Shown: piece after piece, positions 33,601-46,045 of the stretch | Numbering within the stretch: the stretch's first letter is position 1 | Layout of the letters: the number at the start of each line of letters is the position of its first letter | NCBI GenBank assembly: GCA_023213395.1 | Contig: CM041465.1 | Coordinates: forward strand, 21,328,001-21,392,000 | Source: Cycas panzhihuaensis | Taxonomy: Eukaryota > Cycadophyta | Length of the DNA stretch: 64,000 nucleotides | Direction: 5' to 3' | Notes under the pieces: generated by a model | The model's input: only the letters and a program-made list of their open reading frames with translations | Told to the model about the DNA's origin: nothing | Database searches by the model: none | Made by a program: the position numbers and the translations under genes

Positions 33601-34942
33601 TATCCCTAACTCACTCGATACCCTTGTTGATAATTCTCTCCTTGATGAGTCTATCTTGACTATTTAGGACGTCCCTCCCCATTTACTCGTTGATAACGAG
33701 TGGTATGGTGACATCTTGTGGTACCTCACATAGCAACAGTACCACCATGAAGCTAGTAGTAAGGTTAGATCTCATATCTAGACTTCTGCCAGGCAATACT
33801 TCCTCATGGACGAAGTATTATACAAGAGGTCTTTCGATGGGATCCTCCTCTGCTGCGTCACCACCGATGAAGCTGACCAAATACTCTACAAATGCCACCA
33901 TGGAACTTATGGGGGCCACTTTTGGGGCCAATCCATGGCCCATAACATCCTCCGTATGGGCTACTATTGTCCATCCCTCTTTAAGGACATCCATGCTTTT
34001 GCCCTCAGGTGTTAGCGATGTCAGGAACATGCTAACATTTCCCATGTTCCTTTTGAGGCCCTTCACCCTATCGTGTCTCCATGGCCTTTCACTCAGTGGG
34101 TTCTAGACCTCATCAGGGCTATATCCCCACCTTTTTCATCATAGCACAAGTTTATCTTGACTGCTACAGAATACTTTACTAAGTGGGCAGAGGCCATCCC
34201 TCTAGTTACTGCCCCTAGTAAGACGATAGCTACTTTTGTTTACCAGCATATCATTTATCGCTTTGGGATTCCTGATGTTTTGATTACTGACAATGGAACC
34301 CCCTTTTGTAACAAGGAAATGGATGAGCTTTGTGAGAAATTTAAAATCTCTCACAAAACTTCCTCTCCATATTACCCCTAGGGGAATGGTCAAGTGGAGT
34401 CATTCAATAAGACTCTCGTTAATATTCTAAAGAAAACTGTCACCCAGTCTCAAAAAGACTGGCACCTTCAGCTCCCTTCTATCTTGTGGGCTTCTTGTAC
34501 CTGCATGCGTCTTACGGGAATGACTCTATTCTCCCTAATGTATGGGTCAGAGGCGGTACTCCTATTAGAAGTGGAGATTCCTTCTTTATGAGTTTCTCTT
34601 CAGGGTTTCATTGATGAGGAGTCAATCCATCAGGCTTGCCTCATGGACCTCAAAGCCTTGGATAAAAGACATTTAGCTGCCTACTAGGCTAACCTCGCAT
34701 CCAAAACTCGCTCACAAAGAACCTACGATAAACACCTTTGTTCTCGTCCTTTGTTTCCTAGGGACCACGTATTCAAATTGGAATATCTTCATGACCGCTT
34801 GGCCAAATTCAAGCCCAAATGGGTTGGCCCCTTTGTCGTTATCGAGAGCCTTGGTAATGGCACCTATAGGATCACCACCTTAGAGGGTCTTGAGTTTGAG
34901 AAAGCTGTTAACAGAAAATTCCTTAAGAAATTCTACTTGTGA
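33601..34942 (+). pseudogene. int: Element 3 integrase (triad intact, stops present)
   Basis: Zinc domain YKCHHGTYGGHFWGQSMAHN with C-x-RC near 34010. Catalytic Asp in VLDLIRAIS, Asp in LITDNGTPFCNKEMDEL, Glu in GQVESFNKTLVNILKK are all kept. The C-terminal domain has YDKHLCSRPLFPRDHVFKLE and KWVGPFVVIESLGNGTYRI, ending RKFLKKFYL and a stop at 34940. TAG stops at 34141 and 34378 replace CAG found in element 1. Confidence 0.85.
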
Positions 34943-35640
34943 CCTCGTTATCACCTTATTCATGCTCCAAAATGAGCCTAAACTACCATCTTAAGTTTGT
35001 TCTTGTTCCTCCTAGCCACAGGTGGAATGACGACTCAGGATGGCCTCTTTCGTTCCTTCTGGTTCCTCCCGCGGAACCCTTGTTCCCATTTTCCTTAGGA
35101 CCTTGTCCTCCTATTTGGGCATCACCTTGTTAGGATGACACTCTGGAGTATCGTCACTCCCATCTTGCTTGGTATTTCCTTTGCATATCTCGTTATGCTC
35201 CCCTGTGGACATGTGTGTCACCTTATTTCCTAGCCCCACATATATCTATCATCTCTACTCATGGTGGTCGTGTGTGCTCCTATTAGGAATATGATCCTGC
35301 ATAAAAGGAAATACGCACAACTTAAACAAATATCATAACACAAAGCTCATATAATAATCAACTCAAAATACAAACATACGCATCCTCGTGCATCTGTGCA
35401 CCCTTATACACACACATAAACATGTAAATAAAATATACATATCATCCATCATACATTATGATACACATCATCATATGTCAAAATGGGGTATTAATCACCC
35501 CATCTATATATATCAAAAAAACATTTGTCATATCATACATATAGTATGGTACATCATCTATGGGAAGCCAGTGTCCTTGCAGGGGGGGTACAATCATGTA
35601 GCTATATATGGTAACCCCCTGGAGGCCCGTGCTTTCCCCT
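34943..35640. other. Element 3 convergent region
   Basis: Non-coding, aligned with 9510-10190. It holds CATAAACATG repeats, TATATATATC, and the purine tract AGGGGGGG (35581-35588) followed by TACAATCATG. Confidence 0.6.
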
Positions 35641-37541
35641 ATCTAAAATAAAAACATACATACTACCCTACAGTTGCCCTACCCATGGGGCATCATCTCC
35701 CTCTCCTGGGAACCACATCCCTCTGAGACTCCTCCTCAGTCTCTAAGAGCTGCCCACCTTGCTTCCCTCATCCCGTGGCCTCCTCGGGGTCATCGCTAGT
35801 GTATGAGTGCATGTCACCTTTCTGTGAGCCTCAATGCCATGTCCTCTATTAATCGATCGTATCAGGCTTGGATATGATCTCGCTCCATCTCCATAAGGCG
35901 GAGCCTCTCCTCCATCCCCCGGAGTCACTCTGCCATCAGCACTAGATGGATATAGCTCCTCATATCCCCTCCGGCTCCTCCCTGAGCCTCCAGCGGCTGC
36001 ACCTGATTATGTAGAGCATCTCTCTCAGCTTAGATGGCATCCATCTTTGCTTGTTGTCGTTTTACACATGCCTCGTGCTCCTAGGACTCTACGACCCATA
36101 TATCTCTCACCCGTCTTAATGGGGCGAATGCTACCGTGTGACCGCCTACTGATCTAGGCTCATCGCTAGCCTTAATAGGAGGCTGTCCCTCCGCGTAGGC
36201 CTAAGGGAATATCTCTTGGACTACTACCTCTACCAACCTCTAAACATATACCATACCTACAAATCCAACATGTCATGTATCAGTACATGTCTATACGAAT
36301 ATCAAACCAAAATCAAACTATGTATGTGTCCGGTAATCAAACACTGATAGGAGAAGGTCATGTCTCACATGATACGACTGCTGGCTCCTTGACTCAGGCG
36401 ACTGCCTCTCCCTCTGGCATTCTACCAGCTATGGGTACCTCCTCTTCCTTAGGTACCTCCTCTGCCACTACCTTAGCTTTTGGGGCATCCCTCCACTGTA
36501 TAGTTGGTGTAGCTGCTGCCTCTCTAGATCTCCTAATGATCCACAGCCTGTAGACCCATGTCATTGGGCCCCTACTCTCCTCTGCAGCTCCTGATGGGCC
36601 TGCTTCTCCACCTGCAGCCCCAAACGGACCTACCTCTCTTGTAGCTTATGATGGGCTAACCCCATCACCTCCATCACCACCCTCATCATCTCCCAGGGGC
36701 ACTCCTATTCCTCCTACCTCATCATCACTATCCCACCTCACCACTCTGTATGGATCTGCTATATAATCTGTCATGGTGAGGAGGTCTAGTGATGTGACCT
36801 CCACTGAGCGATGGACATGCATCTAGTCCTCAGTCCCTCTCAGCCTAGTCTACCATCTGTGGACCATCAGGGCCCACTCTAAGATGGGGTGTGGTCCCCC
36901 CGTCAATGCCACTACTCAGAAGTGGTCGAAGAACCAACACTGTAATAATGTACTATATGATAGTCCACCCTTACTCACTACCTGGATAATGTCTAACTGT
37001 ATGATGAGGTTCGTCGCTATAAGGGTGGCCCAGTCCATCCTGTCCCCTACCTCGCATCGACATACTGCATCCATCCATCCTCCCAGTATGTCTCTATAGT
37101 TCTATTTATGGGATATCCGAAACAGAATACATAGTGTAATCAACTTCGTCACTTGAGGAACCCTTGGCATAACCATGGTCTGGAGAGGAATCCCTCACCT
37201 CTCCCATATGTCCAAACCTGTAAAGAACATGGATGCCTCCCTATATGCTGCCTCATTGCTGGGTAGCGCTCCTAGTACCACTGGCCTCCCCGTCGTTGGT
37301 ACTCCCAGAATCCTCCTGATATCCTGTCTCCCACCTGAGGTAGATAGAATCCATGCCTCCTCCTATCCCAGTGTGACACAATATCAACCAATAATTACTG
37401 GTCTAACATGTATTGGGGTGTCCTCATGACCTTCAACAGGCCACATCTCTGTAGGACCTCCCTCTCCTCTCTAGTCATCATCTCGATAAAACTGAGCATT
37501 GCCATCATGATGTTCTTGCAGTTCTCTATCGCGGTCACAGC
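35641..37541 (-). pseudogene. Element 3 antisense gene (heavily decayed)
   Basis: Read downward from 37541: AVTAIENCKNIMMAMLS, then decayed mobile-domain-like and GWMDAV-type blocks, an acidic middle, a predicted intron (36257-36368), and a C part aligned with VEAMVREMFPQVYAEG (the PPIKA-like block near 36180) and the R/E-rich tail. Frames are broken in many places, more than in element 1. Alignment to elements 1 and 2 carries the call; a function cannot be read from this copy alone. Confidence 0.5.
36257..36368 (-). other. Predicted intron in element 3 antisense gene
   Basis: Minus-strand donor CATGTGAGACAT and acceptor GGATTTGTAG/GTATGG, at the same place and of similar length (112 bp) as in elements 1, 2 and 5. 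Confidence 0.6.
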
Positions 37542-37618
37542 CTACAAAATGCCATCAACACAAGTCAGAACTAGACCTACACTCATTCCTCATCACTTGG
37601 ACTATCTCTCAGCCTCAC
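37542..37618 (-). other. Predicted first intron of the antisense gene, element 3
   Basis: Minus-strand donor GACCAG/GTGAGGC and acceptor GCATTTTGTAG/GCTGTG, 77 bp. Element 1 has an acceptor (GACGTGGACAG/GATATC) but its donor reads CAGAGAGTG, so the site is lost there. It separates a leader exon from the mobile-domain exon. Confidence 0.45.
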
Positions 37619-37684
37619 CTGGTCGAGATTTGGGGTCCCTCGGGCCCCTATCCTCTTTTTTCTATAGTTCTACCTTTGCATCGT

Positions 37685-37807
37685 GCCAAACTTCACGGTA
37701 CCACGTAGTTTGGCCTGGGTCCCGTGGCGATCAGGGCCATGTGGCAAAGATCGCGGCATCGCGATCTTTATCACGGTGCAAATGGCACCCCCCCAAAAGA
37801 GGGGGGG
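37685..37807. repeat. Element 3 hairpin cluster
   Basis: Three dyads in 123 bp: a 30-bp imperfect palindrome around CGGTACC (37685-37714, 12 of 15 pairs), a perfect 10-bp inverted repeat AAAGATCGCG with GCAT loop (37746-37769), and C7-AAAAGA-G7 (37788-37807). Same order as element 1. Confidence 0.75.
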
Positions 37808-38759
37808 TTTTTACCTAAAAAATTAAAAAATCTTCTTGGTGGGATATAGTCAGATCTACTAGGACTAGGGCTACCTAATGCCCCAGTCCTGCCTCTTTCT
37901 GGGTCTAATTTAGACTCTGGGAGGTCATTTCTCACCCATATGGGGGCTACAAGTCTACATAAAAAACATAAAAGGTAATAAACTTTGAAACAAGAGATGG
38001 GTCAGGTTTTCAAAGATCCACTCACTGGATTTGGCCTGGTGCTCACCATCTCGTCTCCACGGTCCTAACGACTATCCTCTGGCTCTGATCCAATGGTCAG
38101 ATCTCCCTTTGCATGCCTCCAAAGTTAGGTAGTGCTCTACTGCGTAAGGAAATGGCTCTGGATTCACTCGAGAGCCCGTGAAAATGAATCTCATTTTCAT
38201 CGATTTTGCTTATATAGGCGGGGACCCCGACGGGCACTGTCTCCATTTTTACCCTCGTGACAGCCCTTTGGATCGCCTCTCACCCCTTATCACCTTTGCC
38301 TTCTGGCCTTGCTTCCTATTGTGGCCCCATGGCCTTCATCTCACTCCTTCTTGTGGATGCATTTATGGCACCCTACCGATGCATTTTTTGTAAGACCCTT
38401 TTATCTCGTTTTACGTGCCACTCTTGTGCATGCCCAAGTTTATACTCGTTTGGCTCGTTTCACCATCCTGGACTCATTTTTGCAGCCCATTCCTGCTCCT
38501 GGGGTCTCCAGAGGGAATTCTCCCTCTGTTCGGAGTCATTCTTTGCTTTCTAAAGCAACCTTTGGCACCTTGGGGTGCTCTTTCGCCGCCCACTCTTAGC
38601 CAGTGGTTGGATAGCCTACTCTTGTCCTTAGGTAGCCTCACTGCTAGGTCCTCCCACCCTTCATGGCCATTTATTTCCTGCCATACGAGCCTCCTTTTGC
38701 TTTGACTCTTATATTATTATTGCATATTTTCTCCACTGAGACTTTTCCTGTCATCATCC
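37808..38759. other. Element 3 spacer between hairpins and aRNH
   Basis: No conserved ORF. It aligns with 12301-13232 of element 1. Confidence 0.5.
38209..38216 (-). promoter_or_regulatory. Candidate TATA box for element 3 antisense gene
   Basis: The minus strand reads CGCCTATATAAGCAAAATCG; conserved with 12699-12706. Confidence 0.35.
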
Positions 38760-39182
38760 ATGACTCTCTTCATCTTTACCGATGGCAGAAGCCGTAGTAA
38801 TCCTGGACCTTCGGCCATTGCATGGATCCTTCGCAGCCCTTTCGAACATGATTTTCTACACTCTAGAATCTTCCTCCCCAAGGCCACTAATAATGAAGCT
38901 AAGTACATGGTCATTATCGATGCCCTCACCGATACACTCTATTTCCATCATGGACCTATTGTCCTTCTTTGCAACTCCTAAGTGGTGGTGTCCCATCTCA
39001 CTTAGGTTTAGCAGGTGTGATGCCCTCATTTGAGAGCCCTCGCTTTGACCGCTAAATCTCTACTGGCTAATTTCTAGTCTATCGACATCTGACACATTCC
39101 TCATGCCCTCAACACTGAGGTAGATAGTCTCGTTCGCCTCATCCTTGAGTGCCGCCTTCATCTTCTTATTAACCGTCCCTGA
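38760..39182 (+). pseudogene. Element 3 aRNH, free-standing ORF (catalytic residues lost)
   Basis: MTLFIFTDGRSRSNPGPSAI keeps the first Asp. NNEAKYMVIIDAL has Lys where element 1 has Glu, and LLCNS has Asn where element 1 has Asp, so it would be inactive. Internal stops at 38979, 39003 and others. The frame is 141 codons including the terminal TGA at 39180, the same length and end point (..NRP stop) as in element 1. Confidence 0.8.
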
Positions 39183-39604
39183 GACTTGCCCAGTTGCTCT
39201 GTCACCCAAGTCTCAGGCCGTTATGCAAATCACTTTGCGATCTATTCATATGTCTGAAAGCTAGTCGCTAATGAGGTTAAACTATGGAGACTACCAGGTT
39301 TGCTCATTACCCTTTTTACCTGACTTTATCATGCACATCTCTTTGCACTTTTATGATGGGGGCAGCCCCCTCATCCTTCTTAGCTTCTAGCTGATTCTCA
39401 AGTGGCACATAGGTAGCCCCTATGTCATCTCCACCCCTGTCCCTGTATCCATGCATTCCACCACGATACTTGCTGGCACCATTGTCTCTTGTTATGATCG
39501 TGATTTATATATATGCATACACATGTGCTACTGATAGTTTTATTGTTAGAATTCACCATCGCACTATGCTTCTGAGTAGCGAGGCTCTACTGCCAAGGGG
39601 GCAG
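39183..39604 (+). other. Element 3 3' tail with polypurine tract
   Basis: Tail ending CCAAGGGGGCAG directly before TGTTTCCC at 39605; the repeated block CACATAGGTAGCCCC lies at about 39406. Confidence 0.75.
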
Positions 39605-42315
39605 TGTTTCCCAGCTATCGGGAATGGATATGGACAGGTCGACTCATGTAGGCTCAGGCATGCTTCTTCCTTTTCACTTATACTATTTTGTTGGAAAGGT
39701 TGATAGAAGTGTTGCCTCATTGCATGACTGCTTACTTCATTTGTATGATCACTTTGCATTTGTTGCCTAATCAAGCTACTTGTCCTATTGTGAGCCTATG
39801 ACAACCCAGCAGGACCTACTTTTCCACAAGGTAGGCATCCCCATGGCACTTTACAATCCTCTGTGATATCTCCACATCATCTCGAGCTTCTTTTGGTTTG
39901 TATGACCCGTTCATGCCTCGACTTTGAGCTCCTAGCACCTTGTTTCCGGGACCTTTGGCCATCGATGCTCTGCTTGCCTTTGTCCACATGCATTCTAGAC
40001 TATCTCGGCCACTTAGATAGGTGGGCTAGCCCCTCCCAGGCCTACCACATCACCTCCTAGGGCTCTCAGAACCTAGATTTTTGCCATTTTGGCTTTCTAG
40101 TCTTGCATCGTTGTATCCTTAGCGGTACCGCAAAGTTTACCACAGTACTGTGAAGTTTATCGTGGTGTGGCTATTGTCAGTTATTTTTTAAAAATTGCCA
40201 TGGCAATTCTCATGTTTCCCATGGAATCGCCACATGGCTCTGTGTCCACCTTAGCCCTATTTGCTTGTTTCGGGTTGGGATAGGTATAAGTATCAAAACC
40301 CTCATCATTTTGAGAACTCTTAGATCATTTTTTTCTCTTCAACACAACGGTTTCTGACTATAATTTCTATCCTCCTCTCTTCTTGCTACAGGTGCACTTG
40401 TTGGTGTGTGTCGAAACATTATCTAGAAGGAATGAATGAATGGAATAGTTTCCGATCCATCCATTCCATATTCCCTTTTATGGAAGATAAAATTCCACAG
40501 GATCCACCTGCAACTACCTTCCTCAATGGTGGGAAGCCTCTGTCTAGGTGTTATCAAGCAAATTTTGGTGTTGTTCTTCTCTAACTCGCCCAACAAGTGT
40601 CTCTTTCAGCTGTCTCTTAGGATTTCTCCTGTAAACCCTTACATGGATCCTCTTCTTTGTTGGTTGCAGGGACAGACCTACCCTATATCAACCTAACAGG
40701 TCCTCCAAACCTTTTTCTCCATATTTGTTATATGTTATCTCCATATTGACCCTATTTCTTGACTTGTTTACTTGTTTCCTTCAGGTTTGACTGTAGTAAA
40801 ACTTATTTTCGTTAAGTTTGACTTATTGCTTATGGGTTTCCACCTTCCCTCTGCTAGTTTTTCATAAGGGAGCAGTAGGAGAAGAACCATAAGGTTGGGC
40901 AAAGAGAGCAAGGCAGGGCAGTGCCCCACTCATTCCTACTCTCCAAGGGAAATCCCCTTCCTACCTTTTCTTCCCTTGCTCCATGCTCTTCTTGGGTTAA
41001 TTAGGAGTTGGTGAGACTTAGGCTTGTACTAGATTATCAATGTATGCATCCCCTTGATGCACTGATTCCAAGCTTGTGCACCTCTTATTTGGACCCCTGT
41101 AGTGACCCTTGTATTGTTGGGTATCCCTTGATAACATTGGCAAGGGTTTGTGCACCAGATTACTACCCATAACAACTCCACACCTTGGATATTTCCCCAA
41201 CGCTTTGTCACTTTTGTCCTTGTATTTCTTGGCTATTATTAGTTGTCTTTTACCCTCATCGTGTTGTGCTAGAGAGTTGTATGGAGAACCCAGCAAAGGG
41301 TTAGCCATCCTTAGGCTTCCCTTCACTCCATTTTGCTTGATGTACATGCTTACTTAAGAGAGGATTTTGGAGCTTTTTGTAGCGGTTGTTTTCCTAACAT
41401 TTTAACACATACATTACACATATACTTGCATATATATAGCTTGTCTTTTGTAGCCCCTCCTTGGGAGGGATAAGCTTGTGTATGTTCAGGTTAGTGTGGT
41501 GCTTTCTTGAAAAGGTATAAGGCATCCAAATCTAGGTAAGATCTTCCATCTTTTCCCTTTGATTTTGCTTTCTTCCTTTCTACTTTTACTTTTCAGAAAG
41601 GGGGAGGTAAGGAAGCCCCCCATCGATCACGTCAAGACTTAGTTACGCATCCGCAGATTGATGCAAGGATGTGTGTTGCATGTGGGTGAGGCTTCTCGTT
41701 AGCCGCTACATCTTCTCGGTATGCAGATTTTTCCTTTAACCCCCATTTCCCTTCTTTACTTTTATTTGGGATCTATATTCAAGCTAAGTAGGTCATATAA
41801 AAGTAAAAAGGTGAAGGGTATCGATTGTTTGTGCTTGTATGCTTGTATGTCATGTGTTTAACTCCTATAGGAAAAGGACATCATAGGGAAACACCCTCTT
41901 CCCCCTTCCTTTTTCTACTAAACCTAACATACCCCTTTTGGTTTATTCCATTAGGTATCATTTACTTGCATGTACAACACTTGGCCCATTTTCCTTTTCT
42001 GTTTATTCCTTGAATTGTTAAAGGAAAACTTAGCTTAAGTATCCCCCCTTTTTCCTTCTGGCCATCCAAGGGTGGGGGGACCTTCCTCTCGAGTCTATCT
42101 AGGCTACCCTCCCTATATGCTCTCTATCTTTCCCAGATTAGGGGCCACTTCAAGGTAGTTGGGTATCATTCACAGGTCCCAAACTCGCGTTCTAGCGCAC
42201 GGGGTGCCTCGCGTGGTACTTTCTTTACTTGTAGGTTCCACCCACACCTTCAATATCACCATCAACCATCATCATTCCTATCGAGCTTAGTGATTATTCC
42301 GTAGACACACATCCA
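39605..42315 (+). repeat. LTR shared by element 3 (3' end) and element 4 (5' end)
   Basis: LTR of 2711 bp, TGTTTCCCAGC to CATCCA. It is preceded by element 3's PPT and followed by a PBS and gag start of element 4. U3 features: GCGGTACCGC (about 40124), GGTATAAG TATA-like (40283-40290). Confidence 0.85.
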
Positions 42316-42316
42316 C

Positions 42317-42335
42317 TGGTGACCATACTAAGGAC
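42317..42335 (+). other. Element 4 primer binding site
   Basis: TGGTGACCATACTAAGGAC, one base after the LTR end; a transition-mutated family PBS. Confidence 0.7.
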
Positions 42336-42480
42336 TTACTAGTAAGGGAGCTCGTTCTTATCCCTTCTTGTTGGTACTATTACCTTTTAGTGGTCTCCTC
42401 CACTTCATCTCTTTTATTGGGCAGCCCCTAACACATACTTTGCATCTTTTTATTTCTCCTAACATGTTGGCAAGTCTTGT

Positions 42481-44810
42481 ATGCGATGCTTTTCATGTCA
42501 CCTATATGGTTTGCCTCCATTGTTAGAAGATCCTGTATATTGTTTTCTTTCATCATCAGATTCTGATTCGACAATGGAAGGATACCCTTTAGATTGAGCT
42601 TATCATACCTTTACCTCCAGAGCTCATGTGTTCCCTGCATCCATTCTGGAATCCACCCAAGAGGGTGATGATCCTATTTATTATCCAGGTGATCAACATC
42701 ACCCACTTGATGCCCATCCTTCTACTCATACAATAGAGGGCCCATCTCCTTTTGAGATCCACCATCTATTTGGTGATTCTTATGAGGAGCACCCTGAGGG
42801 GTCTACTTCATTTAAGGTCTCGTCTACCTCTTATGATCATGTAGATACCACTCCTGCTGATGTGGTTGAAGCCCTTAGCGAGTGCTTTCAAGCTACTCAT
42901 CTTCAATCACGTCCTAAATGGTTTGAAGATATCTTATATGGTGGGGCATCTTCCTTGTCTGCTCCTATCCTACCATCTTCATCTACATCGACACCTCCCA
43001 CAAGTAACCCTTTTGTGCCTACACATCCGTCCCCCTCCATCCCTACACCTACCTTAGGGACATCTATCACACCTTCTATCCCTCATCATAGTCCTAGCTC
43101 TTTAGGACCTTCTGGTGGTATGTCTTTCTCCTAGCTTGGGGTTAGCATACATTTTCCTAAACAAGCTAATGTGCCACCTCTCATCATGGTGCATGCATTT
43201 TCTAGTAGGCTTAGAGGTCCTACTAACGCCACTACTACTAGTCATGTGGGATCCACTCCCACATATACTCAAAACCAACCTAATGGTCCTCCCCTTTACG
43301 TACCCCCATGTTATACTTCTCAACCTTGGGGGCACGGTAAATAGAATCATATTCTAGCTTATGGGGTGGATGCATTACATCCATATGGGGTTACACCACC
43401 TATGGGTGGCTCTTATGGGCAAAACCTGGTTCTACACCCTTCTTTTCCACCATCCTGTATAGCTTCTTATGCCGTGCCTTTGCAAGGGAACCCAGGTTCC
43501 TTTCAAGGTGCTTATCCTCAAGTCTCTTTCCAGCAAGGGGCACCTCCTTAAGGAGGGATGGGTCTACCACCCCCATCCATTCCTTGTCCATTACCTCCTA
43601 CATCATTTGTTGAACCTACAATCCAGGCAAGGGTACGTCCCTTCATGGATTATAAATCAACATAATTATCTGTTGAGGCATTAAGAACCAATTTGCTGCC
43701 TCATCTCCCTAAAGTTCCTAAGTTTGATGGAACTTCATCACATAATCCAACGAAGCACGTCCGTAGTTTCTCTATGGCATGCATTGATCATTGGGCCTAT
43801 GATCACATACTAATGAAATTATTTCCACGATCCATACAAGGCGATGCCCTTAAGTGGTTTTATTGCCTACCTACCCATTCCATTTTCTCGTTCCAACAAC
43901 TTATGGATGAGTTCATCAACTATTTTGATATGGCTCGTCCTTTCGAAAGTGGAATGAAATCCCATCTTTCGCTTAAACAAGGTCACGATGAATTGAACCA
44001 TGACTTTGTGTAGCGATTTCATGACATCCTCCATTCCACTAAGGCTACTTTGCCTGGGGAATTAAAGAGGGATCTCTTCATTAATGCACTTCACCCTGAA
44101 GTCCATGTATAAGTCCTTAAGATGGGGGCGACTACATGCAATTTCACCATCACAAAGTGCTTAGTGCTTTAGGCCATTGAGATCCAGGCCGAACTTAAGA
44201 AGCCTCTCAAGCCCTCACAATGATGTGAGGCACCACCTCAAACTAAAGAGACCAAACCACAATAATCCACTAGGTCCTCTTCTCATTTGACTGAGAAGAC
44301 CCTAGATCCGCTCACCTCTGCTATATGTTCATGCAAACATACGATGAGGGAACTTAAACTGCAACCTCCTTCATCACCTACTTCCAACAAACAAATTCAA
44401 AAAGCTACTCAAGCTACCTTCACTAGGAGTGGGAATGCCTAATCATCTCAAGTAAGGAAGCCAGATTCCTCACTTGAGAAGAAGTGGTGTTCCATTCATA
44501 GGGAGTGTTTCCATGACAACTCACGTTGTAGGGCTCAGCATCCTAGGGATGCCCCTCAACGTGACTCATCCCCTAAATGGGCCTTAAGGCCCAACCTAGA
44601 ACAACCAGTCCACAAGGATTCGTTCCCCAAACATGGGGAATGTGATCATAATACTCAGCCCAAAAATAACCAGAACCAGGGAAGATCCCCAAATTCTCAT
44701 CCTTCCTGCGATAAAAGAAAGGGCACTAGGAATTCATCTTCTTCTTTGTGTTTCCCTCACTGACATACTCCTTCACCTTCGCAGTCCCAGAATAAGGGAA
44801 AGAAGGTAAT
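42481..44810 (+). pseudogene. gag: Element 4 gag (broken)
   Basis: ATGCGATGC start. It contains STQEGDDPIYYPGDQHHPLD, the Pro/Ser-rich HPYGVTPPMGGSYGQN region, and the gag core KFDGTSSHNPTKHVRSF ... FINYFDMARPFESGMKSHL. The zinc-knuckle region WCSIHRECFHDNSRCRAQ (about 44485-44540) keeps the last Cys. Stops are point changes (43132 TAG, 43549 TAA, 44010 TAG, 44161 TAG, 44221 TGA); the reading frame is constant from 42481 to 46045. Confidence 0.85.
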
Positions 44811-45590
44811 CCAAATGCTTGAGGCCACCCCCTTATATGCCCTTACTCAGTCTCAAGTCGCTAAAGAGGTAGCTGATGCCTCTTCTTCTGCTCCACACTC
44901 TGATCCTCTTCTGGAAACCTCCCTTCTGGAGGTGTCGTTACTTTCTAAGACCATTCCCATACGTCCTGGTCATTACGATTTTCCAATGGAGCTTACCCAA
45001 CCTACTATGAATGGGAAGCCTTTCTCTATCGGTGACGAGCTCCACATTGTAGCTACAAGAATGTCCTTGATGGATGTTTTGAGGAGTTATCCTGAATAAT
45101 GGACTCTCCTTTTGGAAGCTTTAGGATCGAATGATGTGCCCATCCATGCTTTGGGTATTACCCAAAGCCATAAGCCCATCATTTCCTTTGACCTTAAAGA
45201 CCTTCCCCCGGTGTATGAAAGGGAATGCCAATGGAACTTCCCTTTCACCATCACAATTAACACACCTGACTACACCCTGCAAAGGACTGTTGTCAACAAT
45301 AGTTCTTCTGTTAATGATATGCCCTTGCGTGTTATGCAAGAGCTTGGTATTTCTACCTTGGAACTTGTTCCATGGCAATGCCAAGGCTATGATGGTAGTG
45401 AAAAGACTCCATTGGGATCTGTTTCGATCCCACTCACACTTGAGGGCAAGATTTCCCTCACTGACATTGTAGTCCTTGATATTGACATTGACTACAATCT
45501 TCTCTTGGGTCGGCCATGGATTGATCAGATGGGAGCCATGTGTTCAACCCACTGAAGGCAACTTAAGTTCGTCCATGATGGACGAATGAG
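44811..45590 (+). pseudogene. pro: Element 4 protease (active site mutated)
   Basis: LEATPLYALTQSQVAKEVAD lead-in, WNFPFTITINTPDYTLQRTV, then VVNNSSSVNDM with Asp to Asn (45295-45297) and Gly to Ser. DYNLLLGRPWIDQMGAM follows. Inactive as written. Confidence 0.8.
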
Positions 45591-46045
45591 GGTTATTTCC
45601 TATGAAAGCCCGCCTATTAAACAAACTCGTCCTACCAACCAAGCGAGCTATGGTCATACGAAGGGAGATAAAGGCCCTTCTACTCATGCCTTAGCTTGCT
45701 CTATTAGCATACTTGATTCATCTCATTTTAAAGAGGATCCTACATCTTCTTCTTTTAGTCTTACTTACTTTGCTTCTATCGGTGTTAGGAGCTACGAGTA
45801 CCTTACCTTATTTAGCGATGACAAGTCTCATGGTGAGGATGAGGACTTTTCTCACCCTGTTTCTTTCCTCCACACTAATAGGAGATACCCTTCTCGTTCT
45901 AGATCCCAACCTAGAACCCCTTTCGTTGGGGAGACTAGTCATCCCTTTGTGTCTCATGTCATTGCACGCATTGATCCACAACTCATTGATTCTTCCTCTC
46001 TGTCACCCCCTGAAGGTGATGGTTTCGAGGAACTTCCTTTTGCTC
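45591..46045 (+). pseudogene. Element 4 protease-RT linker, truncated by element 5
   Basis: HGEDEDFSHPVSFLHTNRRY and PFVGETSHPFVSHVIARID match element 3's linker. At GFEELPFAL the sequence enters element 5's LTR (46046). The bases TGCTC (46041-46045) are the expected target duplication. Confidence 0.8.

Larger units (their letters stand above)
24928..42315 (+). mobile_element. Element 3: Tat/Ogre-type retrotransposon with all domains
   Basis: Most complete copy. The 5' LTR is cut by element 2, leaving 439 bp; the matching part of the 3' LTR (41877-42315) is also 439 bp. Order: PBS, gag (interrupted by a solo LTR), protease, RT-RNH, integrase, antisense gene, aRNH, PPT, LTR. The gag-pol frame is the same from 25532 to 34942 (the solo LTR plus duplication is 2712 bp, a multiple of three). 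The decay is almost entirely by substitution. Confidence 0.85.
39605..46045 (+). mobile_element. Element 4: Tat/Ogre-type retrotransposon in tandem with element 3
   Basis: Contains the shared LTR, PBS, gag, protease and linker, then stops at 46045 where element 5's LTR begins. The remaining part should continue to the right of element 5, outside the window. Its gag matches element 3's more closely than elements 1, 2 or 5. Confidence 0.8.
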
